Below, piece by piece: positions 1 through 10,311 of a stretch of DNA of 64,000 nucleotides. Where the stretch lies: NCBI GenBank assembly GCA_027919835.1, contig JANVFP010000003.1, forward strand, positions 744,001 through 808,000, read 5' to 3'. The notes beneath the pieces are model-generated. The model had not been told where the DNA came from and did not search any database. It saw only the letters and a program-made list of their open reading frames with translations. A program made the position numbers and the translations under genes. Every line of letters starts with the position of its first letter. Positions within the stretch are counted from its first letter, which is position 1. This DNA comes from Lentinula raphanica (taxonomy: Eukaryota > Basidiomycota > Agaricomycetes > Agaricales > Omphalotaceae).

Positions 1-2398
1 GTGAGAGAACGGCGGTTGTTATCGATATGGTCCAACTTGAACGAGTCCATGACGACCTTGGTAGGGGGTTTGTCGTCGGTCTGGTAGTGATATGTGTCTT
101 TGAACAACTGTGTGATACCCTCGATGGATATCTCTCCTCCTTTTCCTCCTGCTCCTCCTTCCAACGCCTTACGCTGAACGACCTCAAAGAACGCAGCCTG
201 ATACTTCCTCGGAAGCTCCAAACCGAGTTGGTTCGCAATCACACTCGCCACATCTTCTTGGGCCGACGATTTCGAATGGAACCCAACAGACAACTTCAAC
301 TCCGGTAGTTCTCGACCGTCGCTGATCGCACTATTCACAGCACTCAGCACCGCCCTTAACCCACTCCTCGCAATATCCGCATCGACACCGACACCCCACC
401 ATGACTGTCTCGTCGAAGTTGACTTGCGCTCGGTCGCTGAGACGAGCTCGACGTACGACGCTGCCTGGGCATTCTCTCCTTGATCTGCATTGTTTATCGT
501 GTGTTCGGAATATTCCCGGATGGCAAAGTCCAAAGAGAGATAGGTTCGTAAGGCGTCCAGAAGAGCCGAGAGGGGACCGTTGCCCTTGCCACGGATAACG
601 CGGTAGACGCCATCGACAGAGACGGTACCGTCGAATCGGCGTTGGGTGTCGTCTTCTTCGCCTGATTCCTGGTCCGAGCCTGCCTTGGGCTTGGGGTTTT
701 CAGATTCCAGAGAGGATATTCTGAAACTGCGGAGAGAGAGACGACCTTTGTATCCCGAGCCGAAATGATACGTCCGTTTGAAGGCTGAGGTGATATCATC
801 CACCGTCATCTCCCTTGCTTCGCGGTCGGAAACCTCCTGGACGACTTGGTAGAAAGCGACTTGCATCTTTCTCGGAAGATCCAGGTTCAAGTGTTCCTTG
901 AGAAGGTACGCAATACCACCTTTACCCGACTGTGAGTTCACCCGGATCAACGCCTCGTACGTCTGTCCTAGATCCGCAGGGTCAATCGGCAAATAAGGTA
1001 TATCCCACATCATCGGTTCGCCTTTGACCTTACACTCCTCATGCCTCAGCCTCTGAGCCTCGAACCCTTTCTTAATCGCGTCCTGATGGGACCCAGAAAA
1101 CGCGGTATAGACTAGTTCTCCTGCGTACGGATACCGTGCGGGGATGGGTAGGTCGTTGCATGCGGTGACGACATCGATGGTCGTTTGGAGGTCGCTGAAG
1201 TCGAGGTTGGGAGGGATCCCCTGGGTGTAGAGGTTTAGAGCGAGGTTGACGAGGTCGACGTTTCCGGTTCGTTCGCCATTGCCGAAGAAGCAGCCTTCGA
1301 TGCGTTCGCCGCCTGCGAGGGTTCCGAGTTCGGCGGAGGCGATGCCAGTTCCTGTTCACCAAGGACCAGTGTTAGTGTCAGTGGGGATAGTTGGGATAGT
1401 TTGGTATGAAGTATGAGAGGAAGGGAAGGAAGGGAAGGTTTACGGACCTCGATCGTTGTGTGGATGTAGACTGACTATGATCTTCTCTCTTTCAGAGATT
1501 TTGTTGCAGAAATTTTCGATCTGGGGGCTTCCTTTAGCCGGGAATGTATACTATAAGCAACACGCTCGAGTGAGCACGCACCTGATCTGCATAATGATTC
1601 GGCGGTCCAATCTCCACCGTCGATGGTAAATTGAATATAATCCTCTCATCACCCAACCCAGCCTTCCCCCACGCCGCTTTCACCGCTTCGCATACCTCAA
1701 GCGCAAACTCGGGTTCGGTCTGCGTAAACGTCTCTGGGCTATACTCGTACATAAATTTTGTGCCGTATTTCTCTGTGCATTCTTCCGTCAACTGTCGTAC
1801 GAGTTTAGTGTGTTTGATGGCGAGATCGAGGGTTTGTTCTTTGGAGTTTCGGAAGACGACGTTACGGAATGTGGGGGAGGTTGCGTTGTACATATGGATG
1901 ATGGCATGCTTTGCTCCGGCGACGGAGTCGATGGTACGTCGGATGAGATCTTCCCGTGCTGGAGTTAGGACCTAGGGAATGGAATGTTACATGTTACCCA
2001 ACGATGAATAAGTGAGGCATCAAAGTAATGAATTGCTCACCTGAATCCAAACATCATCCGGTATCTCATTCTTCTCAACCAATCCTCGTACAAAAGCGAA
2101 ATCGGTATCACTAGCACTTGGATAGGCGACCTCGATCTGCTTTACGCCGCACTTGACGAGTTCCCGGAAGAACGCTGTCTTTTGTTCGATCGTCATAGGG
2201 TTGACCAGAGCTTGATTGCCATCTCTGAGGTCGGTTGATAGCCATATAGGTGCTTTGGTGAAGGTTTTGGATGGCCATTGGCGATTTGGGAGATGAATGG
2301 GTGTGTACGGCTTGTACTTTTGTGAAGGTTGGGATCTGAGTGGGTTTGTGATGAGTAAAGTCTTCGAGTAAGAGGTGAGATGCTCACAGCATAGGCAT
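1..2398 (-). CDS. LEU4: 2-isopropylmalate synthase (partial, C-terminus beyond left edge)
   Basis: Catalyses acetyl-CoA plus 2-oxoisovalerate to 2-isopropylmalate, the first committed step of leucine synthesis. Reading exons 2398-2388, 2335-2041, 1971-1582, 1520-1448 and 1351-1 gives a continuous LeuA-type protein. Visible motifs are [11 protein letters not shown] near the N-terminus (metal-binding Asp), the HPHNDRG motif carrying a catalytic/metal His pair, and [13 protein letters not shown]. These are followed by the linker and the LeuA-dimer regulatory domain ([21 protein letters not shown], then ASYVEL and [10 protein letters not shown]), which mediates leucine feedback in the family. The start gives [14 protein letters not shown]; the first exon is only 11 nt. 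The reading frame is still open at base 1, so a few C-terminal residues are missing. Two TGACTC-type elements lie upstream (2491, 2693). No frame damage is seen. Confidence 0.95.
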
Positions 2399-2753
2399 GA
2401 TCGAAAGCAAGCAGGTAGTGAAAGTAATCCAAAAAAAATTGAGGAAGAGGAGGAAGTAAAGAAAGAATTTAGTCGCCGGCAATTTTGTTCTGACTCGAAG
2501 CGCTTGTTTATTTATGCAAGTATTGCTCATCCCAATGATAGTACTGCCTCATCGTAAGTACTTACTGAAATTTTTACGCTTCAGATTTTCTAATCTCAAA
2601 CGTGCATACTAGATTCATTCAACTTCACGTCCTCCTCGCGGCCTGGATATTGGTTTGAAAAAACGTAGGTTAGTTTGGACCGATTTCTAACCGAGTCACT
2701 TTGCTTTTTTTCCTCCAGCTTATATTCATGCACGACTGTTCGAATTTGGCTCG
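2399..2753. promoter_or_regulatory. LEU4 upstream region with TGACTC-type elements
   Basis: Non-coding stretch between LEU4 and the 3' end of the next minus-strand gene. It holds TGACTC at 2491-2496 and its complement GAGTCA at 2693-2698, which match the core of Gcn4/Cpc1 general amino-acid-control sites, and a perfect 12-bp palindrome GTAAGTACTTAC at 2554-2565. Regulation of LEU4 by a Gcn4-like factor is inference from the motif and the pathway. Confidence 0.4.
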
Positions 2754-3736
2754 TTACATTACACTACACTGCCATGACCCACTCTCCTTTTCCTCTTCCT
2801 CTGGTAGCACCGGATATTTCGCCCCCTCTACATCTACGACCTTCTTCCACACCACCTTCAAGTCCTTAGTACACCCCTTCTTCTCTCTCGCCGTCACCAA
2901 CCACTTTTCCGTCCTGACCAACTCTGAATCAAATCTTAAATCTATCTTCACCTTGAAATGAACATCGTCCCCAGGCTTCAACTCATAGCTCGGGTACCAC
3001 TGATGCAGTGAGTCCTCGTGCTTTGATTTCCTAGTAAATGCAAACCACGGCACACCCGTATAACGCACAATCTCGAGTACGTCATCAAACTCCTTATGGT
3101 GATCTTCCTCGACACAAGCAGTGGTGATAGCGTCGACCTTGTCCCTTACTGCACGGAGCTTTTCAAACCCAAGGTTATCCCTATCTAGCTCTTTCCCGAG
3201 TTCCTTTCCGGGCAAGGCCCACTTGATGAGCGGATGATATTCAGGACCGTACCCTGGTAGGTGGAAGTCGGCTGGAGGGTCTGGGTAGCTGATCTCGTAA
3301 CCAAGTATGTAACCACTTGGGTGGTTACCAGCAGGCGAAGTGTTACCAGCAGGAGAGGAGTTACTGCCAGGAGGAGTCTGGCCAGCGGGAGGATTGTTAC
3401 CGACAGAAGGATTATTACCAGTGCCACCAGGCGAATTGTGTCCAACGGAAGCGTCATTGCTACTACGAGCCGGACGTTGTTGACGTCCCTTCCTAACAGG
3501 AGTCTATGCATGCCCGGCAATATATGTAAGCCAATCTCTTTCGTTCCTCTTCTTACAAATTCACTCACAGGACGAGCATAAACAATCGGAATTAGCAGAA
3601 CCAGTACCAGTACAAGCACCTGCCAAACCTTCACCCCTTCTCGAAACTTGGTTGAAGCCCTGCTCATCGGTCGATGTCGGAAGAACCAAAACTTGAATAA
3701 AAAATGTGCGCGTGATGTTTCTGACTGAACAGTCAT
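2754..3736 (-). CDS. Membrane-anchored/secreted protein of unknown function
   Basis: Two exons (3736-3569 and 3503-2754) give 305 residues. There is one hydrophobic segment near residues 38-53 (VLVLVLVLLIPIVYA) after a basic stretch, so it is a signal anchor or, if translation starts at the second Met (MSRASTKFREG), a signal peptide. A Gly/Asn/Pro/Ser-rich low-complexity linker with NNPPAGQ/GNTSPAGN-type repeats follows. The last 150 residues are a soluble domain rich in charged and aromatic residues (VPWFAFTRKSKHED, YELKPGDDVHFKVKIDLRF). I do not recognise the domain. The C-terminus ends SWQCSVM. The intron is 65 nt with a GTGAGT donor. The gene lies behind LEU4 on the same strand. Confidence 0.7.
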
Positions 3737-4692
3737 TGTCAGCCGCTGAGAGATCTGTAGAAAAGTCTGCCAGAGAGACGACTCACACTCTTAGAGTTGA
3801 CGGTTTTTGCTTCTTCTTTATGACCAGCAAGAGGAAGAAGACAGTTTTTATTCGAATGGCGTTGACGAGCTGAGAGAAAACTGTTGAAAGTTGGGGGATA
3901 TTTTTCTCACTCCGAATGGTTAGTGATATCTTTTCAATCGACCAGTGCACACACATTGACAAGCCGCCGCCATCACTTGATACGACGGCTCACAGCCTTC
4001 CCCCAAAAAAACCCTCATCTACCATGAACATGTGGACTTCACGAAGGCACATTCGCTAAGCCTGGGTATTTGGCACGGGTCCCGACTTCCTGGCTGTCCC
4101 AAGTGTGGGCTGCTCACTCCGGACTACCTGTACCGTCTCTTGCTCGGATCTGTGTCTAGTACGGTAGAAGGAAACCATCCGCCTTCATTTCAGAAGCATC
4201 AAAGGAATAGCCGGGCTCAGTGACCGCGTATAGGAAGATAGAGGAAGTTTGAAATGGAGTCAGAGTAATTGAGGAAGGTTTCTTCCTTACTCTTCGACAA
4301 TTTGTACAAGTATTGCTTGAATAACTCCAGGGACTCCGCTAAGTACTTAGGGAGAAGTTAGTGTCGATTGTTGTATGTAGGAGTCCGAAATCTCTGACTC
4401 CTCTGCTTCGTAGAATGGTCTGTCTCTGTAGGCTATCCTGACAAGTATCTTACAAGTTGGCTGAAGTCAGGATGACTATGTAGGGACTTCAGTTTGCGCA
4501 TTTCGTTTGATGATTGTATGTATGTCCCGTGTATGTCCTTCAAGTTGTGCTGTCGCTTGCACTGCAGTGCCACGGGCCTCGGCGCCTCGTGGGCGCCTAT
4601 CTGATCCGCAACATGAACTTGAATCTTTTCAATATGTAAGTCTTCGATTCAGGTCCCCTTCCTCTTTCCTTCAAGCCGCTCATCAAGCACCC
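3737..4692. other. Intergenic region, no supported gene
   Basis: About 950 bp between the unknown membrane protein and the DUF6535-type gene. Open frames here are short and unlike known proteins. A 12-bp palindrome CTAAGTACTTAG sits at 4339-4350; its neighbourhood (CAAGTATTGCT about 35 bp before it) resembles the segment at 2515-2565. Part of the region just before 4693 resembles the upstream region of the second DUF6535 copy (28450-28635), so it probably holds the old promoter and leader. Confidence 0.4.
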
Positions 4693-5159
4693 ATGCCCTC
4701 TATAGCGAATCCCAGGAATGAAGATACGAATTCTCAAGTCCTGATGCACGACATGCTCGAAATGATACGCGACATGCGTGGTCTTCTGCGCGAAGGTCAC
4801 AAGGAACACGGAGAAAGCGAGACACTCAAGGCTGCTCCTCTTACTGGCAGTGGACTGCCTAGCCACGAGGATGAACGAGTGACAGAGAAAGACTCCGTCC
4901 AAGTGGCAGAAGAAAATAGACCTGATAGGTCAACAAAGCCCACTATACCTAAGCGCTTCGGCATGAAGAAAGAGCACATTCAACGTACGAATCCCGTAGC
5001 AGGTGAGGTATCGTATTGCTTGCCCGAAATTAGATATCAGCGCTGAACCTCGAGTCCGATTCCGAAAGCAAACTATAATTATTGTCAAAAGTATCCAGAA
5101 GACCGCCAGTATTACGAGCACGATTCAGAAGCACGGGTATGGTGGGTGTATCTTGATGA
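4693..5159 (+). pseudogene. 5' part of DUF6535-type gene, cut by transposon insertion
   Basis: Starts MPSIANPRNEDTNSQVLMHDML and matches the first exon of the intact copy at 28636 nearly residue for residue (QVLMHDM, RPDRSTKPTIPKRFG, KKEHIQRTNP). The first exon is 4693-5007 with a good donor GTATCG; the second begins at 5092 (YPEDRQYYEHD, then ARVWWVYLD). The sequence stops matching the paralogue exactly at 5159, where CACTGCGG of the inserted element begins. The last three bases, TGA, are repeated at 26266-26268. The rest of the gene resumes at 26269. The family is a basidiomycete-restricted membrane protein of unknown role. As it stands this half cannot encode the membrane domain. Confidence 0.9.
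5157..5159. repeat. Left target-site duplication TGA
   Basis: The three bases before the left end of the element are TGA; the same three bases follow the right end at 26266-26268. The uninterrupted paralogue has a single TGA at the equivalent place (in CTTGATGAGGC near 29107-29114). A 3-bp duplication is the CACTA (EnSpm) hallmark. Confidence 0.88.
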
Positions 5160-5630
5160 CACTGCGGAGGGGCCCGTATTTGACCTAGGAGAAACCTGAG
5201 GCGAAACCCTAAGAGAAATAGTAAAAATGGCGTCTGTTTTGCGCTTGGAGAAACTATAAATTTAGCATGAGCAGAATATAATGAGAAACTGATATTTTCC
5301 CCACCTTTATGGAGAGTGAGAAAGAGAAAAAGGTTTCAAATGATTGAGGCTGCCTGAACAGGATGAATCTGACGCGAGATACAGATGCTTTGGCTTGTGG
5401 GAATATCTTCCCAATTCATTCTATTTCTCACAGGATATTTATTATTTATTTCGGCCGAGAAAGGAAATGGGCGCTCAGTGCCCGCTCAGTGCCCGCTCAG
5501 TGCTCGCTCAGTGCCCGCTGAGAGGGCGATGATTAGCCACTCGGTGTACACTCAGAGACGCTGATCGTACATTCTGAGCCCTTGCATCTCACAATCACCT
5601 CCCACCCATCTCCCAGTCATGGGGCAGTGA
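5160..5630 (+). repeat. Left terminal inverted repeat
   Basis: Matches the reverse complement of 26265-25800. The first 17 bases, CACTGCGGAGGGGCCCG, are identical, then about 94% identity by eye with a handful of substitutions, one block of differences near 5286-5294, and one 11-bp unit difference in the subterminal repeat. Similarity fades near 5630, about 180 bp before the stop codon of the first internal gene. Confidence 0.9.
5472..5526 (+). repeat. Subterminal 11-bp tandem repeats (left)
   Basis: Four tandem copies of CGCTCAGTGCC (third copy ends CT) followed by a degenerate fifth copy. The core CAGTG is also the inner end of the terminal CACTG in reverse. Short subterminal repeats of this kind are the binding sites of the accessory TnpA protein in plant CACTA elements; that role here is inference. 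Confidence 0.8.
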
Positions 5631-5810
5631 ATTCTCGTTCATTGAACATAAAATGTTGTCTACATACTGAGTGTAGATTATACGATACATATGATACCTT
5701 GTAATCGACGATCAACTTGCATCTGCAAGTTACACAGACTAATCATGCAACAGGTAAGCTAGCAAAATGAACCAGTCAGAGAACGCCTTTCGGGTAAGAA
5801 TAGAAGCATC

Positions 5811-6893
5811 TTACTGGGGAATCGGCACACTTTGTGGAGAAAACTTGTAATTGCCATCCTGCTCCAATCTTGTGTGGTACTCTGGCCGAAAATACGAAGA
5901 AGGAAGCTCGGGAGGCGGTACGCGCACAGAGCGATCCTCCGTATAGTGTCGTGGGAGGCGCTTCCTCCCTGGTTTTGTGAATACTAACTTCTCTCGATCT
6001 CGCGTTCCATCGACAAAAGCAAAGAGATCCCGAAACTCAGGGTGCCTGAAGTCAATGTCCTTCACAAATCGAACCCGAGGCGCGGCGTTATCATCATTCT
6101 CTTCTTCTGAAGTCCCTTGGATACCTAGATCGTTGATACAAAGCAACAGATCAGACCAGAAGGATACACCATCGGCATCTTGTTGCGCCCTGCAGACACC
6201 AATCATGGTGCTACAGATTTCGAGCCGTCTCTCAAGTTTCTATAAAAAAGGATGAGAGTGCAGTCAAACGATTGAAGCTGATATACTACATACCGTTTTC
6301 ATATCAGCATGAATCTTGCTCTTATGCTTTCTATCATCGTAAAGTGCCCTGGCTTGTTCTGCCCCCCTTTCTGTGCGCCGCTGCTCGATCTCAGCCAATA
6401 TACGATAGATACGCTCTTTGACCAGGGTGGTCCACCATTCAATGTCCGGATAAGTTGGATCCATACGACCTGCTCTTTCGCTGGCTTCCAGAGCCAGGAT
6501 TTTGATCAAGCATCGATTCCAAGCGGCTTTCAGCATCTCCGAAGCAGTCGCGTGAGATGTGTCTAGGGCAGATCCCGCCAACGAAGGACCATTGTGATCA
6601 GGATCTTGTTTGAAAAGAAGTAGCTGTTCGTTTGAGATGGGCTGCTGTGACACTGTCTCAGAGGCGCTGGTGATCCCGAGGACTTCGTGAATCAGTTTGC
6701 GAACAATCCTCTAAAAGAGTAGATGAATATTGTCTCAGCGTGGTGATATATATGAAAGAAACACCTACATTGGCCGACGTCCGCTGCCTCCGTGGCACAG
6801 TCTGAAAAACAATGTAAGAGTGTTGAATGACATTCAGTGTGGGCTTACCTCTTGGGATTGGCCGTCGCTGTCATTGGAATCTGAGTTGGTCAT
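5811..6893 (-). CDS. Left terminal-domain protein of the transposon (paralogue of the right-end gene)
   Basis: Four exons, 6893-6849, 6801-6769, 6710-6294 and 6239-5811, all with lengths divisible by three (phase-0 introns), give 307 residues. After a short Ser/Asp-rich start (MTNSDSNDSDGQSQE) comes a helical region and then a domain shared with the C-terminus of the protein ending at 25765. Shared blocks are LFxxDPxxxGPxL, WNRxLIxxLAxEA, RRLEIC/LRFEVC, a DFRHPxxR motif with VDxTR, and RxPPPxLPxSxFR. Both paralogues point outward and stop close to their terminal repeats. I recall the fold only as a large Agaricomycete-specific family of hypothetical proteins (often with a GMSxDE motif, here in the right copy). 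A role as end-binding accessory factor is a guess from position. Confidence 0.8.
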
Positions 6894-7130
6894 CGCATAC
6901 GAATGGTGGTAGTGCTCGAAGTTGCAAAGAGACCAGAAGTAAACAAGTACACACACTAGTAACTTGTTCTGCTGCTTCGATCACCCGGCGGTGACTGACA
7001 ACTGTTGCAAGAGAACGGGTATGTATAGCCAGCAACATGATTCTTAACATACAACATACAACATTATACAGATCTACGCTATAACAAGAGTCAAAGGAAA
7101 TTTTTCGAATCCAGAGCACACAAGGGTCGA
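6894..7130. other. Short intergenic spacer inside the transposon
   Basis: About 240 bp between two minus-strand genes; it must contain the promoter of the 5811-6893 gene. No distinctive element was recognised. Confidence 0.4.
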
Positions 7131-7722
7131 TCATTCGACAGAGATGGAGGGCGGGAAGTCATCGGCGGTCCTCAGAGTCGGTGCCAGACGGTGTGCGAGT
7201 CTACAAAAATGTCAAGCAATGTTTGTGTGTCATCGGAAGGCAGATACGTACCGTCGAACTGCAATTTTTGCCACCTTTTCTTCGAGTCTACCCCTCATGT
7301 TACGGACATCTACCACCTTGCCGCAGGCGACAACGAGTACGTCTCCTTCCATATCCTCATTCGCCCAGTTGAGAATCGATTGATTGACAGGCAAGTCGTC
7401 GTGTCGCCGGAAGAAGACACGGAACTTATACTTCTTCCTGCGGTGAGTAATCGAAACGATCAGGTCGTGTACTTTAGAATCAATCGTGTCTCCAGTGAGC
7501 TCCTCGTCTGCATCGACATATCTCTGTCCTTTGAGACGAACTGGGTCTTCACGATAGAAAACCGAGATTTTCTCCGATGTCAGACCATCTGCCGGAAACA
7601 TGAGGGCTCGGATAGATTTTTTGATAACCTATGAGCAAAACATTGAGTGAGTGTGCAATCAATTCCATTGTCGGTTGACTTACCGTTTTACTACGAGGAC
7701 AGGGGACTTGATGCTTTCCCAT
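7131..7722 (-). CDS. Small basic protein of the transposon, unknown function
   Basis: Three exons (7722-7684, 7628-7252, 7200-7131) give 161 residues starting MGKHQVPCPRSKT. Features are a basic stretch SITHRRKKYKFRVFFRRHDD in the middle and a hydrophobic strand followed by Gly-Lys and an NMRGR motif (DVLVVACGKVVDVRNMRGR), then a basic helix (KIAVRRLAHRL). No known domain was recognised; length and composition would suit a nucleic-acid-binding accessory protein, but that is inference. It is on the same strand as its two neighbours, 0.24 kb upstream of the terminal-domain gene. Confidence 0.65.
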
Positions 7723-8152
7723 GGCTGATACTTCTTGACAAGAATGCGGGCAACTGCTGGAGTGGGATGTTACAAAGAGAACACGGGCGACTGCTGAAGC
7801 AAGGCGGATTACAAACAGAAGACACGAAGAGGAGCGGACGACTGCTGGACTGTTGCAAAGAGTAGGCGGGCGACAAGAAGAGACAGTGGGCGATGGCTGG
7901 AAAGAACGATATCTCTTGGGCTTTTATATGCTACCATGATGCTCCTCCGAGTCTCCTTTGAACTGACTCTCCTTTGTTGAACAAATATAATCCTTTCTTT
8001 TCTTTCAAACCAAAGGCGGAACGTTGCAGAATGATCTCATTCCTTGAAAGGCCCTTTGTCTTTAAGCATTGATGTAGATACATAGCCCTCGTCGGTGTAA
8101 ACTTGAATCATACATATTTTGTGCTAGGGAGTCAATACACGTGTTAGAGCAA
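7723..8152. repeat. Intergenic region with imperfect tandem repeats (about 7745-7900)
   Basis: Units of roughly 50-57 bp sharing the core GGGCGACTGCTG / GGGCAACTGCTG followed by a TTACAAA or TTGCAAAGAG segment occur about three times upstream of the small basic gene. The repeats are inside the transposon and could be protein-binding sites or slippage products. The remainder to 8152 shows nothing recognisable. Confidence 0.45.
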
Positions 8153-9899
8153 CTAATTAACTACAATTGCATCATTGAGCAGGTTCTTCAACGTTAGATG
8201 GATGTCCGAGATCGCACGACGCCAGTCATCCCCTGTAGGCCCTTCTCTGTCATCTTCGAGTGCCATTCCCCACCATTTGATGCAAGCGACAATGCTGAGC
8301 CACCCGTTTTTCCCGCCAATGTTGAGCGAAGTCGATTTCCTTCCTTTTCCCGACACCTTCTCTAACGAGGAAGACTTGAGGCTGGTCCACCAAACCATGA
8401 ACGATTGACTGAAACGATCCAGCTCCTCCTTCTTGAGATTTGGCTCACTCCCTGCTCTTTCATAGCGACAACCAGCGATCCAACGAGTAAGCTCCTTGGG
8501 GCGATCCTTGGCCGGCAGTCCTTTAGGCGAAGATGACCAGTCCTTGGCACCTTCGAACGCGATGTAATCACGAACCAAAGCAAGATATTGCTCACTCAAG
8601 TCCACGTTGACGTACTTGAAGGCTGCCGGAAACCACGAAGACGCGTTCTTTGAACGTAAAGCATCCTCTGGATAGGCAATCAACTTGGAGGAATTAATAA
8701 TAGATCATGTACGATTCAATAAGCTGGATACCTTGGTTTTAGGACCAGCAACCACTTCCTCGGGTTGAGCCAGAGTGGATCGATCAGGCGCGACCTCCAC
8801 TTTTGAAGTCAAGTAGCTCGCCGCTTGCTCTTCCTGCGAATCAACATGAGAGGATGAGTCTCAATGTGTACAAGACATGAGCCGAGAACACGAACGTGGG
8901 TTTCTGTTATCGCAATGTTCTTCGTATTCTCCAACGTCAAAGGTCGAACGCCTCCAAGATCATTGGGAATGCTCGTGCTACCTTCTGCCGACTCGGATAC
9001 GCCAAATTCGTCTTGCATCGGTAACGCATCCCTGGCCTGGGCAAACGATTGGAAATGAGCACACAGAGAATGTAAGAAACACTAACCTGTTGTGGCCCTT
9101 CGACGTTTAGCATCTCGGGTTGAATTCTCGTGCTACCTTTTGCCGACTCGGATACGCCAAATTCGTCTTGCATCGGTAACGCATTCCTGGCCTAGGCAAA
9201 CGATTGGAAATGAGCACACAGAGAATGTAAGAAACACTAACGTGTTGTGGCCCTTCGACGTTTAGCATCTCAGGTTGTATTTGATTACCGTCAGCGACAC
9301 ATTCACTTTCTCCATGAGACTAAGATAAGGCATGATCAACAAGTGCCGCGCTTCGATTGAGAATGGCTATCCTAACCTTGCTTCCAGACGATGCCACATC
9401 CGTTTTCATGATCTCCTGGGCTTCGCGTAACTGAGCCTCTAATTCTGCAACTCGAGCGAGCAGCATCTCTGCCTTGACCTCTGCCTTGTCTTTGTCTTGT
9501 GTGACCTCCGAAGCCGTACGTTGAAGTGCCTTGAGCTGGACCTGCGATTGCGTGTATTGACGCTGTAGCTTCGCCGCCTTGAGCTCAGCTCCGTTCTTGT
9601 CCTTGAACAACTGTGTTTTGTCATTTTCAAGACTCTGGAGTCGCTGAGATTCGGCATTCTGAATGATGAATCTCTCATCTAAATGAGGTCTTAAGTATGA
9701 AAGAGATGATACTCACCATCAGTTCGTCCATTTCAACTTCAGCATCCTTGAGTTGTTGTTGCATTTCTTCAACTTGTCGAGAGAGTTGAGCTATACGGCG
9801 TCCCTTCTACTTAAGCCTCATCAGAGATTGGACTAAGAGGAGCTGAGCGTTACGTACGGCGACAACAGTGGCTAGACTAGGTGCCCTTCTGAGAGACAT
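8153..9899 (-). CDS. Coiled-coil protein with Trp-rich C-terminal domain (transposon accessory)
   Basis: Eight exons (9899-9858, 9806-9717, 9658-9377, 9319-9242, 9191-9087, 9036-8896, 8833-8732, 8683-8153), every one a multiple of three, give 456 residues. Residues 15-140 form a coiled coil (heptads such as RQVEEMQQQLKDAEVEMDEL, LLARVAELEAQLREAQEIM). Two adjacent exons encode near-identical MQDEFGVSESA(K/E)GST repeats, an exon-intron tandem duplication. The last 170 residues are a compact domain with DYIAFEGAKDW, RPKELTRWI, MVWWTSL and CIKWWGMALE. I recall this pattern as a very abundant Agaricomycete-specific family without known function. The start is close to the divergent transposase gene (412 bp), so the two may share a promoter. 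Confidence 0.8.
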
Positions 9900-10311
9900 G
9901 GTGGAGCAAAAGAAAGAGGTGTTGAGTGGCTAAAAAAACGACGTGAATGCGAATGTGTTGATCCATAGAACAAAGGGAATCATCGGACCTCACTCAAAGT
10001 TAGTGTAATCAAGGTCCGTAGTCCTTCGCAGTTCGTCGTCCCGCATCCCGAGCAGTTCTCATCTCTTGTCTTCATCGTGTGCTCCTGGGTCTTGATGAGT
10101 GTAAGTGCAGTACGACTCGTAGAAGTGCTGGAGCGCGTCTAGATTATCTCAGCCTTCAGGATTATCTCCTTGAGAGATAACAGATTAGATATAGTTCGAT
10201 TAGATTTGAGATAAGTAGTAGATATCGATAAGATTCATTCGGTTGACGATGGTCGACTTGTAACTTGTTCTTGAACGTTGAACTTTCAGTCTCGTTGAAT
10301 GTAACATCAAT
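9900..10311. promoter_or_regulatory. Probable bidirectional promoter between coiled-coil gene and transposase
   Basis: A 412-bp region separates two divergent start codons. It is rich in GATTAG/GAGATA/GATATC words around 10140-10230. No clear TATA box was identified. Shared control of the two genes is inference from the arrangement. Confidence 0.45.

Noticed and set aside
27..799. Open frames on the plus strand and out-of-frame minus frames over the LEU4 region
   Set aside because: The continuous LeuA-type translation on the minus strand explains this sequence; the others show no family resemblance.
3261..3581. Plus-strand frame with Arg/Ser/Thr repeats
   Set aside because: It is the reverse reading of the Gly/Asn/Pro-rich linker of the minus-strand gene 2754-3736.
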